Positions 26,522 to 36,119 of a DNA stretch of 64,000 bases are shown piece by piece. The translations under genes were made by a program, and so were the position numbers. The stretch comes from an uncultured Eubacterium sp. (GTDB taxonomy: Bacteria > Bacillota > Clostridia > Lachnospirales > Lachnospiraceae): positions 1-64,000 of the forward strand of contig URKY01000004.1 in the NCBI GenBank assembly GCA_900548465.1, written 5' to 3'. The notes under the pieces were generated by a model. That model was not told the origin of the DNA. It saw only the letters and a list, made by a program, of their open reading frames with translations, and searched no databases. Each line of letters starts with the position of its first letter. Within the stretch, counting starts at the first letter, position 1.

Positions 26522-27661
26522 ATGAAGGAGATTATAAAGTATTTGATTTGTTTGGGGATGGCTTTGGCTTGTAGTGTTTGTGTGGGGGCAGAGGAAAAAG
26601 AACTTGAGGACAGGGATATTTTGGCAAAAAATGCAGTGGTTATTGATGGAACTACAGGAAGAATTCTATATGGAAAAAATAGTGAAGAAAAAGCGGCTAT
26701 GGCAAGTACAACGAAAATTATGACATGCATAGTTGCACTTGAAAACAGTAAGATGGATTCTATAGCGGAAGTGTCAGACAGGGCTGTTAAAATGCCAAAA
26801 GTACATATGGGAATACGAAAAGGCGAAAAATATTATATGAAAGACCTGTTATATGCTATGATGCTCGAGTCATATAATGATGTTGCCGTATGTGTGGCGG
26901 AAAATGTTGCAGGGAGTGTTGAAAACTTTGCAAAACTTATGAATAAAAAAGCAAAGGAAATAGGGGCATATAATACAAATTTTGTTACACCAAATGGTCT
27001 GGATGCAGCCAATCATTATTCAACTGCATATGACATGGCAATTATTGGCGCATATGCAGTGAAAAATAAAGATTTTCTTAAAATAACGAATTCTAAAAGC
27101 TACAGTTTTTCCAATGTTGAAAAGAAAAGAAATTTTATGGTTAGCAACAAAGACGCTTTTCTTACAATGGACAATAATGCCATAGGAATAAAAACAGGAT
27201 TTACCGGAAAGGCAGGATATTGCTTTGTTGGCGCAGTTAACTGTAGCGAAAGAGTTTTTGTAAGTGCGGTACTGGGATGCGGCTGGCCACCTAATAAATC
27301 CTATAAATGGAAAGATACGGGAACATTAATGAAGTATGCAAAAGAAAATTATGATTTTAAAGAACTTTTAGAAAAAGATAAAGATATAAATGTGAAAATT
27401 GAGCATGGAACAAAAGAAAAAATTAATGCATGTGTAATGGGAGAAAGTAATTTACTGATAGGAGATAAGGAAAAATACACTACCAAAACACAAATTAATT
27501 ATAAATTCCCCATAAAGGTAAATGATACAATTGGAAAAGTAGATTTGTATATTCAAAATAAATTAGTCCAAAGCAGGAAAATTGTATCAAAAGATAATGT
27601 GGAAGAGTATAATTACAGGTATTGTATAAAGAAGGCTTTTGATTATTTTGTATTCCAATAA
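26522..27661 (+). CDS. Second D-alanyl-D-alanine carboxypeptidase (serine-type)
   Basis: Peptidoglycan D,D-carboxypeptidase, related to the one at 23653. ATG at 26522 is used because GGGGAGGG (26506-26513) precedes it; an in-frame ATG at 26480 would put 14 residues before the signal peptide. The 379-residue protein has a signal peptide (1-23, cut near VGA-EE), SxxK S62-x2-K65, S117-Y118-N119 and K224-T-G226, then a beta C-domain and a hydrophobic-basic tail. It lies just downstream of the MITE-like element, which separates it from scpB and may have changed its promoter. Confidence 0.9.
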   Translation: MKEIIKYLICLGMALACSVCVGAEEKELEDRDILAKNAVVIDGTTGRILYGKNSEEKAAMASTTKIMTCIVALENSKMDSIAEVSDRAVKMPKVHMGIRKGEKYYMKDLLYAMMLESYNDVAVCVAENVAGSVENFAKLMNKKAKEIGAYNTNFVTPNGLDAANHYSTAYDMAIIGAYAVKNKDFLKITNSKSYSFSNVEKKRNFMVSNKDAFLTMDNNAIGIKTGFTGKAGYCFVGAVNCSERVFVSAVLGCGWPPNKSYKWKDTGTLMKYAKENYDFKELLEKDKDINVKIEHGTKEKINACVMGESNLLIGDKEKYTTKTQINYKFPIKVNDTIGKVDLYIQNKLVQSRKIVSKDNVEEYNYRYCIKKAFDYFVFQ

Positions 27662-27819
27662 TTACTTTATTTATATTTTTATATGTGGTATATTTATACA
27701 AAATATGTCACCACAAAATATTGTGGAAAGCATATGAAAATTAACAAAATAATGATGTGTATATTTATTTAAAGTAAAGGATTATCCTATCTGATAATTC
27801 TTGAAATAAGGAGAAAAAT

Positions 27820-28653
27820 ATGGAATTTACAAAGATGCATGGTTGTGGAAATGATTACGTTTACATAAACGGTTTCACAAACAAAATTGAAAATCCTAAC
27901 AAGTTGTCAGAAATTGTGAGTAATAGAAATTTTGGCATCGGCTCTGATGGGCTGATTGTTATTAATCCATCAGATGTGGCTGATTTCAAAATGAGCATGT
28001 ATAATGCAGACGGTTCTGAAGGTAAAATGTGTGGCAATGGAATAAGATGCGTTGCTAAGTACGTTTATGACAATAAGATGACTGATAAGACTACAATAAC
28101 AGTTGAAACATTGTCCGGAATTAAGACTTTAGTGCTTAATGTAGAAGATGAAAAAGTAAAGACTGTAAGGGTTAATATGGGAACCCCGATTCTAAAATCA
28201 AAGGATGTACCTGTAGTTTCAGATAAAGAGCAGGTAATTGACGAACCAATCAAAGTAAATGATAAGGAATACAGAATTACATGTGTGTCCATGGGAAATC
28301 CTCATGCGGTAACTTTTATTGATGATACAGACAGTCTTGAAATAGAAAAGATAGGACCTCTGTTTGAAAATAATGAAATTTTCCCTGACAGGGTCAATAC
28401 GGAATTTATTCAGGTAGTTGATAGAAACAATATAAAAATGCGTGTCTGGGAGAGAGGTTCAGGTGAAACCCTTGCCTGTGGAACAGGTGCATGTGCCAGT
28501 GTTGTGGCTTGTGTGTTAAATGGTCTTACTGAAAACAAGGTTACTGTAAGCCTTCTTGGTGGAGATTTATTTATTGAATACAATCAGGAAGAAAATGTCG
28601 TTTACATGACTGGACCTGCAACAATTTCATTTACAGGTAATATAGAAGTGTAG
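27820..28653 (+). CDS. dapF: Diaminopimelate epimerase
   Basis: Converts LL- to meso-diaminopimelate for lysine and peptidoglycan. The 277-residue protein has both catalytic cysteines: C71 in MCGNGIRC and C220 in [10 protein letters not shown]. The start [11 protein letters not shown] is typical. AAGGAG precedes the ATG. It lies 23 bases upstream of murE, the enzyme that uses its product, so the two form a functional pair. Confidence 0.97.
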   Translation: MEFTKMHGCGNDYVYINGFTNKIENPNKLSEIVSNRNFGIGSDGLIVINPSDVADFKMSMYNADGSEGKMCGNGIRCVAKYVYDNKMTDKTTITVETLSGIKTLVLNVEDEKVKTVRVNMGTPILKSKDVPVVSDKEQVIDEPIKVNDKEYRITCVSMGNPHAVTFIDDTDSLEIEKIGPLFENNEIFPDRVNTEFIQVVDRNNIKMRVWERGSGETLACGTGACASVVACVLNGLTENKVTVSLLGGDLFIEYNQEENVVYMTGPATISFTGNIEV

Positions 28654-28676
28654 TTTTACATAGAAAGTGTGGAAAT

Positions 28677-30152
28677 ATGATTTTAAAGGATTTGTTAGAA
28701 AAACTGGATTACGAGGTGCTTCAGGGAAGTGATGAAACTGAAGTAAATCATTTACAAAACGATTCAAGAAAAGTTACGGACAGAGATGTTTTTGTCTGCA
28801 TAAAGGGAGCAGGATTTGACGGACATGAGTTTGTGGAAGATGTAGCAAAGAAAGGTGCAAAAGCTGTCGTAGTAATGGAAGATGTCACTGCACCAAAAGA
28901 TGTTACCGTGGTAAAGGTAGAGGATACAAGATATGCTTTGGCATGTATGTCAGCAGCTTACTTTGGACATCCCGCAGAAAAACTAATTACAATTGGAATC
29001 ACAGGTACAAAGGGAAAAACTACTACAACATATATGGTGAGACAGGTTTTGGAAAGTGTTGGAATAAAAACCGGTCTCATTGGAACAATAGAAACTATAA
29101 TAGGTGATGAGGTAACACCTGCAAAAAATACAACCCCTGAATCATATGTTGTTCAGGAATCTTTTGCAAAAATGGTTGAGGCAGGATGCAAATGCGTTGT
29201 TATGGAAGTATCCTCACAGGGACTAATGCTTCACAGAGTTTCAGGATTTACATTTGATTATGGTATTTTCACAAATATTGAGCCTGATCATATCGGTCCA
29301 AATGAGCATAAAGATTTTGACGATTATCTTCATTGCAAGAGCATGCTTTTGAAACAGTGCAAACATGGTATTGTAAATATGGATGCTGACTATATTGACA
29401 GGGTTCTTGAGGGACATACATGTGACTTGGAAACTTTTGGTGTAAATGGGGATTATGACTTTAAAGCGTCTGATATTAATCTCTTTACAAAGCCGGGATG
29501 CCTTTGCGTTGGATATGAATTGTCAGGAAAAATGAACTTCAAAGTTGAAATTGACGTTCCGGGAAACTTCAGTGTTTATAATTCGTTGTGTGCCATAGCA
29601 ATCTGCAGTCATTTTACGCAGGATGCTGATAAAATTAAACAGGCATTAATAGATGTCAGAGTAAAGGGACGTGTGGAGATTATTCCTATATCCCATAGAT
29701 TTACTTTGATGATTGATTATGCGCATAATGCCATGAGTTTAGAGAGTCTTTTAACAAGCCTTAAGGAATATCATCCAAAGAGACTTGTTACATTGTTTGG
29801 CTGCGGAGGAAACAGAGCAAGAGACAGAAGGTTTGAAATGGGTGAGGTATCATCAAGATTATCTGATTTTACCATAGTGACATCTGATAATCCTAGATTT
29901 GAAGAACCTATGGATATTATTAATGACATATTAGTTGGTGTTAAAAAAGCAGATGGTGAGTATGTAACGGTGCCTGACAGAAAAGATGCAATCAGATATG
30001 CAATTCTTCATGCAAAGGATGGAGATGTTATCGTGTTGGCTGGAAAAGGTCATGAAGATTATCAGGAAATAAAAGGCGTAAAACATCCAATGGATGAACG
30101 TGTTTTAATACAGGAAATTATTAACGAAGAAGAAGTAAAGGCAGTTTTATAA
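28677..30152 (+). CDS. murE: UDP-MurNAc-tripeptide synthetase MurE, meso-DAP type
   Basis: Adds the third amino acid to UDP-MurNAc-L-Ala-D-Glu with ATP in the cytoplasm. The 491-residue protein has the ATP loop GTKGKTT (110-116), the central Mur ligase domain and the substrate motif D404-N-P-R407, which marks enzymes specific for meso-diaminopimelate. This fits with dapF next door. The ATG is preceded by GTGTGGAAAT, a weak SD. It is 29 bases before asnB. Confidence 0.95.
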   Translation: MILKDLLEKLDYEVLQGSDETEVNHLQNDSRKVTDRDVFVCIKGAGFDGHEFVEDVAKKGAKAVVVMEDVTAPKDVTVVKVEDTRYALACMSAAYFGHPAEKLITIGITGTKGKTTTTYMVRQVLESVGIKTGLIGTIETIIGDEVTPAKNTTPESYVVQESFAKMVEAGCKCVVMEVSSQGLMLHRVSGFTFDYGIFTNIEPDHIGPNEHKDFDDYLHCKSMLLKQCKHGIVNMDADYIDRVLEGHTCDLETFGVNGDYDFKASDINLFTKPGCLCVGYELSGKMNFKVEIDVPGNFSVYNSLCAIAICSHFTQDADKIKQALIDVRVKGRVEIIPISHRFTLMIDYAHNAMSLESLLTSLKEYHPKRLVTLFGCGGNRARDRRFEMGEVSSRLSDFTIVTSDNPRFEEPMDIINDILVGVKKADGEYVTVPDRKDAIRYAILHAKDGDVIVLAGKGHEDYQEIKGVKHPMDERVLIQEIINEEEVKAVL

Positions 30153-30181
30153 TTAAAAACTAATGAAAGAGGAATAATAAT

Positions 30182-32065
30182 ATGTGTGGAATTTGTGGAT
30201 TTGTAGGAAAGGTTGATAACAGCAAGGTTGTTCTCAAAAAAATGATGGATAAAATTGCTCACAGAGGACCTGACGATGAGGGAATGTATGTAGATGAAGA
30301 TGCGGCAATAGGACATAGACGATTAAGTATTATTGATTTAAGTCATGGAGCTCAGCCTATGTACAATGAAACCGGAGACATTGCAATAGTATTCAATGGA
30401 GAGATTTACAATCATTTAGATATAAGAAAAGAATTAATAGAAAAAGGGCATGTTTTTGCAAATGAATCTGATACAGAATGTCTTATTCATGCTTATGAGG
30501 AGTATGGCACGGATATGCTTTCAAAATTAAGAGGTATGTTTGCTTTTGTTATCTGGGATACAAAAAATAAAACAATGTTTGGAGCAAGAGATCATTTTGG
30601 AATAAAACCATTCTATTATTCACAGGTTAATGGAAACCTTGTGTTCTCTTCAGAAATTAAGGCTATTTTAGAATTTTCGGGATTTAAGAAGGAAGTAAAT
30701 GTGGCCGCATTAGAGCAGTACTTAAGCTTTCAGTATTCTGTACTTCCTGAATGTTTCTTTAAGGGAGTGTACAAATTACCGGCAGGTCATTACATGATAC
30801 TTAAAGATGGTAAGTTAGAAATTGAAAGATATTTTGACCCGATGATGGAACCAAAAGAAAGTGGAGACTTAAATGAAACTGTTTCTGAAATCGAAAAGAT
30901 TGTTCATAATACGGTAGACGCTCATATGATTGCTGATGTTGAGGTAGGATCCCTGCTTTCAAGCGGCGTTGATTCAAGTTATGTTGTTTCAGAATTTCCG
31001 GGAGAAAAAACATTTACCGTAGGATTTTTAGATAAACAGAGTAAATACAATGAAATAAGATATGCTGAGGGACTTGTGGAAGAACTGGGAAAGAAAAATT
31101 TCAGCAAGAACATTGACAGTGATGAATATTTTGATTCCATATCAACAGTAATGTATTATATGGACGAACCGTTGGCAGACCCTTCATGTATAGCACTTTA
31201 TTTTGTAGATCAGCTTGCGGCAGAGCAGATTAAAGTTGTTTTGTCAGGTGAAGGTGCAGATGAATTCTTTGGAGGATATAATATTTACCATGAACCTCTA
31301 TCACTTAAGGGGTACCAGAAAATTCCTAAATGTATCAGAAAAGGCCTTGCCAAGGTTGCGGGAGTTATGCCTGACATTAAGGGAAGAGATTTTATTATCA
31401 GAGGTAGCAAAACTGTAGAAGAACGTTTTATTGGAAATGCCAATATGTTCTCTGTTAAAGACAGAGAAAAGTTACTTAAAACAGAACTTACACATTTAAG
31501 TCCGCAGGAGGTTGTGGCATCAACTTATGAGAAGGTTAAAGGCTTAAATGATATCGCAAAAATGCAATATATTGACACTAATTTCTGGCTCCAGGGAGAT
31601 ATCCTTCTTAAGGCTGATAAAATGAGCATGGCTCACTGTCTTGAATCAAGAGTTCCGTTTTTGGATGTGGAAGTTTTTAAATATGCAAAAACACTTCCAA
31701 TAGATTTCAGATGTAATGAAGAGGCAACAAAGAGAGCCTTTAGAATTGCGGCAAAGAGACATATACCTGAAAAAACAGCAAATAAGAAGAAACTTGGTTT
31801 CCCTGTACCAATCAGAGTATGGTTAAAAGAAGACAAATATTATAATAAGGTTATGGAAACATTAACAGGAGAAGCAGCACAGAAATTCTTTAATACAGAC
31901 ATTTTGGTTAAATTAATGGAAGATCATAGGGCAGGAAAAGCGGATAATAGCAGACGTATCTGGACAGTGTATGTTTTCCTTGTTTGGTACAATGTCTACT
32001 TTGAAACTGAAGATTTTAAACCTATAAATAGTGAATGGATAAAAAATAGAATAAAGACTGCATAA
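30182..32065 (+). CDS. asnB: Asparagine synthase (glutamine-hydrolysing)
   Basis: Makes asparagine from aspartate, ATP and glutamine. The protein is 627 residues. After removal of Met1, Cys2 (MCGICGFVG) is the N-terminal nucleophile of the glutaminase domain (about 2-200); the synthetase half has the pyrophosphatase loop SSGVDSS (about residues 261-267) and GEGADEFFGGY. GAGGAATAAT precedes the ATG. Given its place behind dapF-murE, amidation of meso-DAP, as described for some AsnB-type proteins in Gram-positive bacteria, is a serious alternative to free asparagine synthesis. Confidence 0.88.
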   Translation: MCGICGFVGKVDNSKVVLKKMMDKIAHRGPDDEGMYVDEDAAIGHRRLSIIDLSHGAQPMYNETGDIAIVFNGEIYNHLDIRKELIEKGHVFANESDTECLIHAYEEYGTDMLSKLRGMFAFVIWDTKNKTMFGARDHFGIKPFYYSQVNGNLVFSSEIKAILEFSGFKKEVNVAALEQYLSFQYSVLPECFFKGVYKLPAGHYMILKDGKLEIERYFDPMMEPKESGDLNETVSEIEKIVHNTVDAHMIADVEVGSLLSSGVDSSYVVSEFPGEKTFTVGFLDKQSKYNEIRYAEGLVEELGKKNFSKNIDSDEYFDSISTVMYYMDEPLADPSCIALYFVDQLAAEQIKVVLSGEGADEFFGGYNIYHEPLSLKGYQKIPKCIRKGLAKVAGVMPDIKGRDFIIRGSKTVEERFIGNANMFSVKDREKLLKTELTHLSPQEVVASTYEKVKGLNDIAKMQYIDTNFWLQGDILLKADKMSMAHCLESRVPFLDVEVFKYAKTLPIDFRCNEEATKRAFRIAAKRHIPEKTANKKKLGFPVPIRVWLKEDKYYNKVMETLTGEAAQKFFNTDILVKLMEDHRAGKADNSRRIWTVYVFLVWYNVYFETEDFKPINSEWIKNRIKTA

Positions 32066-32113
32066 AAAAATTAAGTTTTTTCACCTATTTTTGGAAAATA
32101 TTTAACTTGATAT

Positions 32114-32140
32114 TTGACAGGAAAAGGGTTAATCTATATG
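32114..32140 (+). promoter_or_regulatory. Likely promoter of the decarboxylase operon
   Basis: TTGACA (32114-32119) with a weak -10 in TATATG (32135-32140), spacer 15. It precedes a leader of about 110 bases. The -10 choice is uncertain. Confidence 0.45.
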
Positions 32141-32173
32141 AGGCGAAAAAGTTGGTTGTTTTTTGCAAACACT

Positions 32174-32219
32174 AGTAAAAGCCAAGGGAGGCTGCCAGTC
32201 AGCATCACTGGCTTTTGCT
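32174..32219 (+). promoter_or_regulatory. Leader with two mutually exclusive hairpins
   Basis: AGTAAAAGCCA (32174-32184) can pair with TGGCTTTTGCT (32209-32219; one G-U). Alternatively GCCAGT (32194-32199) pairs with ACTGGC (32207-32212), using part of the same 3' strand. No long T-run follows. This looks like a regulatory leader or a transcript end of asnB; I do not recognise a known riboswitch class. Confidence 0.5.
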
Positions 32220-32254
32220 ATGTCAAAACTTATTAATATAATGGAGGACTGATT

Positions 32255-33667
32255 ATGAGTACATCAGCTAATTCAGCAAGAATGAGAATTGAATCTATTC
32301 TTGATGACAACAGTTTTGTTGAAATTGGTGCATTGGTTACAGCCAGAAGCACAGATTTTAACATGAAAAGCATTGATACTCCTTCAGATGGTGTAATTAC
32401 CGGATATGGACTTATCAATGGAAGATTAGTATATGTGTTTAGCCAGGATTCATCAGTATTAGGCGGATCTGTTGGAGAAATGCATGCCAGAAAAATTACA
32501 AATATCTACGATATGGCACTTAAAATGGGTGCACCTGTTATTGGTCTTGTGGATAGCACGGGTCTTAGATTACAGGAATCAGTAGATGGGCTTGAAGCAT
32601 TTGGTAAGATTTATGCAAAGCAGACAGAAGCTACAGGCATTATCCCTATGATTACTGCAATTTTCGGTAATTGTGGTGGTGGATTAAGTGTTATGGCAGA
32701 TCTTTCTGACTTTACATTTATGGAAAAAGAAAATGCAAAATTATTTGTAAATTCACCAAATGCAATTGATGAAAACAGAGAAGAAGTATGCAACAGTGCA
32801 TCAGCTAAGTTCCAGAGCGAAGAAGCAGGAAATGTTGACTTTGTTGGAACAGAATCTGAAATCGTATCAGGTATCATTAATCTTGTTTCAATTCTTCCAT
32901 CAAACTTTGAAGATGAAGTTATTGATGAATGCAGTGATGATTTAAACAGAGCTGCTTCAGAATTTTCAGCAGGACTTGAGGATACAAAGATTGCTGCCCA
33001 GAGCATTTCTGATGATAATTTCCTTGTAGAAGTTAAAAGTGCATATGCACCTGAAATGTTTACAGGATTTATCAAATTAAATGGAGCAACAGTTGGTGTT
33101 GTGGCAAATAGAACAAAAGTATATGATGATGACATGAATGTTGTAGCAGAATATGAACCAAAGCTTACAGCTAAGGGTTGTGACAAGGCAAGTGAATTCG
33201 TATTTTTCTGTGATAATTTCAGAATTCCTGTACTTACATTAACTAATGCAGTTGGATTTAAGTCAACAATGTGTCAGGAAAAACGTGGAGCAAAGGCTGC
33301 TGCAAAACTTACATATGCATTTGCAGGCGCAGATGTTCCTAAGGTAAATGTTATTATAGGTGAGGCTTTCGGTAGCGCTTATGTAACAATGAACAGCAAA
33401 TCAATTGGGGCTGATGTTGTATATGCTCTTCCAACGGCAAAAGTTGGTATGATGAATGCAGAATCAGCAGCAAAAATTATGTATGCTGAAGAAATTGAAA
33501 AAGGAAATGCCAATGCAGTAATTTCAGAAAAAACTGCAGAATATCAGGCACTTCAGAATGATATAACAAAGGCTGCATCAAGAGGTTATATTGATACAAT
33601 AATTGAACCTGTAGATGCAAGAAAATATATTATTGGTGCATTCGAAATGTTATATACAAAGAATTAG
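32255..33667 (+). CDS. Acyl-CoA carboxyltransferase subunit (MmdA/PccB family)
   Basis: Biotin-dependent carboxyltransferase of the type found in methylmalonyl-CoA decarboxylase alpha and transcarboxylase 12S subunits; it moves a carboxyl group between an acyl-CoA and biotin. At 470 residues it is shorter than the usual 510 or so. Crotonase-like halves are seen at about 30-230 (SVLGGSVGEMHARKI, GLVDSTGLRLQESVDGL, GNCGGGLSVM) and 265-465 (GFKSTMCQEKRGAKAAAKL, EAFGSAYVTMNSKSIGADVVYALP). AATGGAGG precedes the ATG. It heads the operon with OadG-like, biotin carrier, OadB and OadA. The acyl-CoA substrate is not certain; methylmalonyl-/propionyl-CoA is likeliest. Confidence 0.85.
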   Translation: MSTSANSARMRIESILDDNSFVEIGALVTARSTDFNMKSIDTPSDGVITGYGLINGRLVYVFSQDSSVLGGSVGEMHARKITNIYDMALKMGAPVIGLVDSTGLRLQESVDGLEAFGKIYAKQTEATGIIPMITAIFGNCGGGLSVMADLSDFTFMEKENAKLFVNSPNAIDENREEVCNSASAKFQSEEAGNVDFVGTESEIVSGIINLVSILPSNFEDEVIDECSDDLNRAASEFSAGLEDTKIAAQSISDDNFLVEVKSAYAPEMFTGFIKLNGATVGVVANRTKVYDDDMNVVAEYEPKLTAKGCDKASEFVFFCDNFRIPVLTLTNAVGFKSTMCQEKRGAKAAAKLTYAFAGADVPKVNVIIGEAFGSAYVTMNSKSIGADVVYALPTAKVGMMNAESAAKIMYAEEIEKGNANAVISEKTAEYQALQNDITKAASRGYIDTIIEPVDARKYIIGAFEMLYTKN

Positions 33668-33684
33668 TAGGAGGAGAAAATCAC

Positions 33685-34524
33685 ATGATGAAAAGATTAC
33701 GTTTAGTATTTTCTCTTACAGCACTACTTGTTTGTTTAGTATTATCAAGTGTATCGGTTTTGGCAGATGAAGCAGTAGACACTAATGATCTCTACGGAAC
33801 AGCTCAGACACAACAGGAGACAACATTGTCAGCTGAAGACCAGAAAACTTTTGCAGGTGGCAAAATAAAAATGGCAGATGCAAAACAGTTGGTTGAACAG
33901 TATGCAAGTGCTGTCGGTCAGTATGCAGAAGGCTCATCTGACGAACTTGAATACTTGGGAGAGTATTTTAGCTATCAGACAGATATGTTTGAAAACTTTG
34001 CAAAAACTGTAGGAGACGACCCTTGTGGAAAATATAAGTCATATGATGATGTAAATGTCAAAGAGACAGAAGACGGCAAGGTTGATGTAACGGCAATGTT
34101 ACATTTTGCTAAAAGAGATTTAAAGATGACGATGCATGTTTCTCTTTTTGATACATTAGGTCCGGTTGCTACTTCAGTAGAATTCGGATTACCTGATTCG
34201 GGAAAAGAGACCATTGGTCAGAAAATGGCTGATGCAGGTGTCAATACATTAATAGGTATGGGAACTGTTTTCGTTGTACTTATATTTATAAGTTTGTTAA
34301 TTTCATGCTTTAAATTCATTCCAATGTTAATGGAAAGAAAAGAAAAGAAAAAAGCAAATTCAAATAATGATACAGACAATGCAATTGTTCAGGAAGACAA
34401 TGCAAACGCAGGCGGAGACATTGTTGATGATACAGAACTGATTGCTGTTATTGCAGCTGCCATTGCAGCAAGCGAAAACACATCAACTGACAGTTTTGTA
34501 GTAAGATCAATTAGAAGACGCTAG
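33685..34524 (+). CDS. OadG-like small subunit with an added extracytoplasmic domain
   Basis: Probable assembly/anchor (gamma/delta) subunit of the Na+ pump. The 279-residue protein has a signal-like N-terminus (1-28, SVLADEA), an extracytoplasmic region of about 155 residues (29-185), one membrane helix (187-210, with GMGTVFVVLIFISLL as in OadG), a charged linker, and a C-terminal segment with ELIAVIAAAIAAS and FVVRSIRRR that recalls decarboxylase delta/gamma tails. Ordinary OadG proteins are around 80-120 residues and begin with the membrane helix, so the N-terminal domain is an addition. AGGAGGAG precedes the ATG. It is 17 bases after the carboxyltransferase gene. Confidence 0.75.
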   Translation: MMKRLRLVFSLTALLVCLVLSSVSVLADEAVDTNDLYGTAQTQQETTLSAEDQKTFAGGKIKMADAKQLVEQYASAVGQYAEGSSDELEYLGEYFSYQTDMFENFAKTVGDDPCGKYKSYDDVNVKETEDGKVDVTAMLHFAKRDLKMTMHVSLFDTLGPVATSVEFGLPDSGKETIGQKMADAGVNTLIGMGTVFVVLIFISLLISCFKFIPMLMERKEKKKANSNNDTDNAIVQEDNANAGGDIVDDTELIAVIAAAIAASENTSTDSFVVRSIRRR

Positions 34525-34548
34525 TTATATGTTTTAGGAGGAAATAAA

Positions 34549-34926
34549 ATGAAGAGTTATACAATCACAGTTAATGGTAATGTTTATGATGTTACTGTAG
34601 AAGAAACAGGAGCTACACCTAGCGCACCTGTAAAGGCTGCCGCACCTAAGGCTGCCGCACCTAAGGCTGCTGCACCAAAAGCTGCACCAGCAGCATCAAA
34701 TGGAGCTGAAGGAAGCATTAAGGTTACAGCACCAATGCCTGGTAAGGTTTTATCAATAAGTGCTAACCCTGGACAGAGCGTTAAGAGGGGTGAAACAATT
34801 TTAGTTTTCGAAGCAATGAAGATGGAAAATTCAGTAGTTGCTCCAGAAGACGGAACAGTTGCAAGCATCGCTGTAAGTGTTGGAGATTCATTTGAAGCAG
34901 GCGCTGTTATTGCAACATTAAATTAA
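34549..34926 (+). CDS. Biotin carboxyl carrier subunit
   Basis: Carries carboxybiotin between the carboxyltransferases and the membrane pump. The 125-residue protein has a short N-terminal segment, a flexible Ala/Pro/Lys linker (about 26-48) and the biotinyl domain (about 55-125) with biotin-accepting K91 in EAMKMEN. The linker is encoded by three 15-bp repeats. AGGAGG precedes the ATG. A BirA-type ligase is not in the window. Confidence 0.95.
   Translation: MKSYTITVNGNVYDVTVEETGATPSAPVKAAAPKAAAPKAAAPKAAPAASNGAEGSIKVTAPMPGKVLSISANPGQSVKRGETILVFEAMKMENSVVAPEDGTVASIAVSVGDSFEAGAVIATLN
34636..34680 (+). repeat. Three tandem 15-bp units in the biotin carrier linker
   Basis: GCTGCCGCACCTAAG occurs twice exactly (34636-34650, 34651-34665) and once as GCTGCTGCACCAAAA (34666-34680). 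Each unit encodes Ala-Ala-Ala-Pro-Lys. The exact copies could allow length changes by slippage. Confidence 0.9.
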
Positions 34927-34947
34927 TATATTGTCTGGAGGTAACAA

Positions 34948-36087
34948 ATGAACATTTTAGATACATTAGGAAATCTGGTTCATCAGACAGCATTTTTTAA
35001 CCTTACTATAGGAAATTACATAATGATTGCTGTTGCATGTGTTTTCCTATACTTGGCAATAAAAAAGGAGTATGAACCATTATTATTGGTTCCAATTGCT
35101 TTTGGTATGCTTTTAGTAAATATGTATCCGGCAATTATGCAGGAGCCTGTAGGAGATCAGGCAGGTGGTTTATTACATTATTTCTACATTCTTGATGAAT
35201 ATAGTATTTTACCATCACTTATCTTCATGGGTGTAGGTGCGATGACAGACTTTGGTCCGCTTATTGCAAACCCTAAGAGTTTCTTACTTGGAGCCGCTGC
35301 ACAGTTTGGTATATATGGAGCTTACTTCTTAGCAATTTTAATGGGATTTGGTGGAAAGGCTGCCGCAGCAATTTCTATTATCGGTGGTGCTGACGGACCT
35401 ACATCAATCTTTTTGGCAGGAAAATTAGGACAGACGGATTTGCTTGGACCAATAGCGGTTGCAGCATATTCATACATGTCATTGGTACCTATTATTCAGC
35501 CACCAATTATGAAACTATTAACTACTAAGAAAGAAAGAAAAATAAAGATGGAACAGCTTAGACCTGTTTCAAAGTTAGAAAAAATCTTATTCCCTGTTAT
35601 CGTAACTATTGTAGTAGTTATGATTTTACCTACAACAGCACCATTAGTTGGTATGCTTATGTTAGGTAACCTCTTTAGAGAAAGTGGAGTAGTAAAACAG
35701 TTATCAGAAACCGCAAGTAATGCACTTATGTACATCGTAGTAATTTTACTTGGTACAAGTGTTGGTGCATCAACAAGTGCAGAAGCATTCCTTAACATTA
35801 ATACAATTAAGATTGTTATTTTAGGATTGATTGCATTTGCTGTTGGTACAGCTGCAGGTGTTTTATTTGGTAAGTTAATGTGTATTGCAACTAAAGGAAA
35901 GGTTAACCCGCTTATTGGTTCAGCCGGTGTATCAGCTGTACCTATGGCTGCCAGAGTTTCACAGAAAGTCGGAGCAGAAGCAGATCCTACAAACTTCCTT
36001 TTGATGCATGCTATGGGACCTAACGTTGCAGGTGTTATCGGTACAGCAGTAGCGGCCGGTTCATTTATGGCTATATTCGGTATTTAA
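34948..36087 (+). CDS. oadB: Na+-translocating decarboxylase beta subunit (OadB/MmdB family)
   Basis: Membrane pump that decarboxylates carboxybiotin and exports Na+. The 379-residue protein has about nine to eleven hydrophobic segments and the family signature IIGGADGPTSIFLAGKLG with D149, equivalent to the essential Asp of the Klebsiella subunit. A second conserved block is SAGVSAVPMAARVSQ. GGAGG precedes the ATG. It lies between the biotin carrier and the 5S carboxyltransferase. Confidence 0.93.
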   Translation: MNILDTLGNLVHQTAFFNLTIGNYIMIAVACVFLYLAIKKEYEPLLLVPIAFGMLLVNMYPAIMQEPVGDQAGGLLHYFYILDEYSILPSLIFMGVGAMTDFGPLIANPKSFLLGAAAQFGIYGAYFLAILMGFGGKAAAAISIIGGADGPTSIFLAGKLGQTDLLGPIAVAAYSYMSLVPIIQPPIMKLLTTKKERKIKMEQLRPVSKLEKILFPVIVTIVVVMILPTTAPLVGMLMLGNLFRESGVVKQLSETASNALMYIVVILLGTSVGASTSAEAFLNINTIKIVILGLIAFAVGTAAGVLFGKLMCIATKGKVNPLIGSAGVSAVPMAARVSQKVGAEADPTNFLLMHAMGPNVAGVIGTAVAAGSFMAIFGI

Positions 36088-36119
36088 TAAAATGAAATTC
36101 AAAATCGGAGGAAAATAAA

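Noticed and set aside
32611-33186. 191-codon minus-strand frame inside the carboxyltransferase gene
   Set aside because: Low-complexity Ser/Thr/Ala translation opposite a well-conserved gene; no SD.
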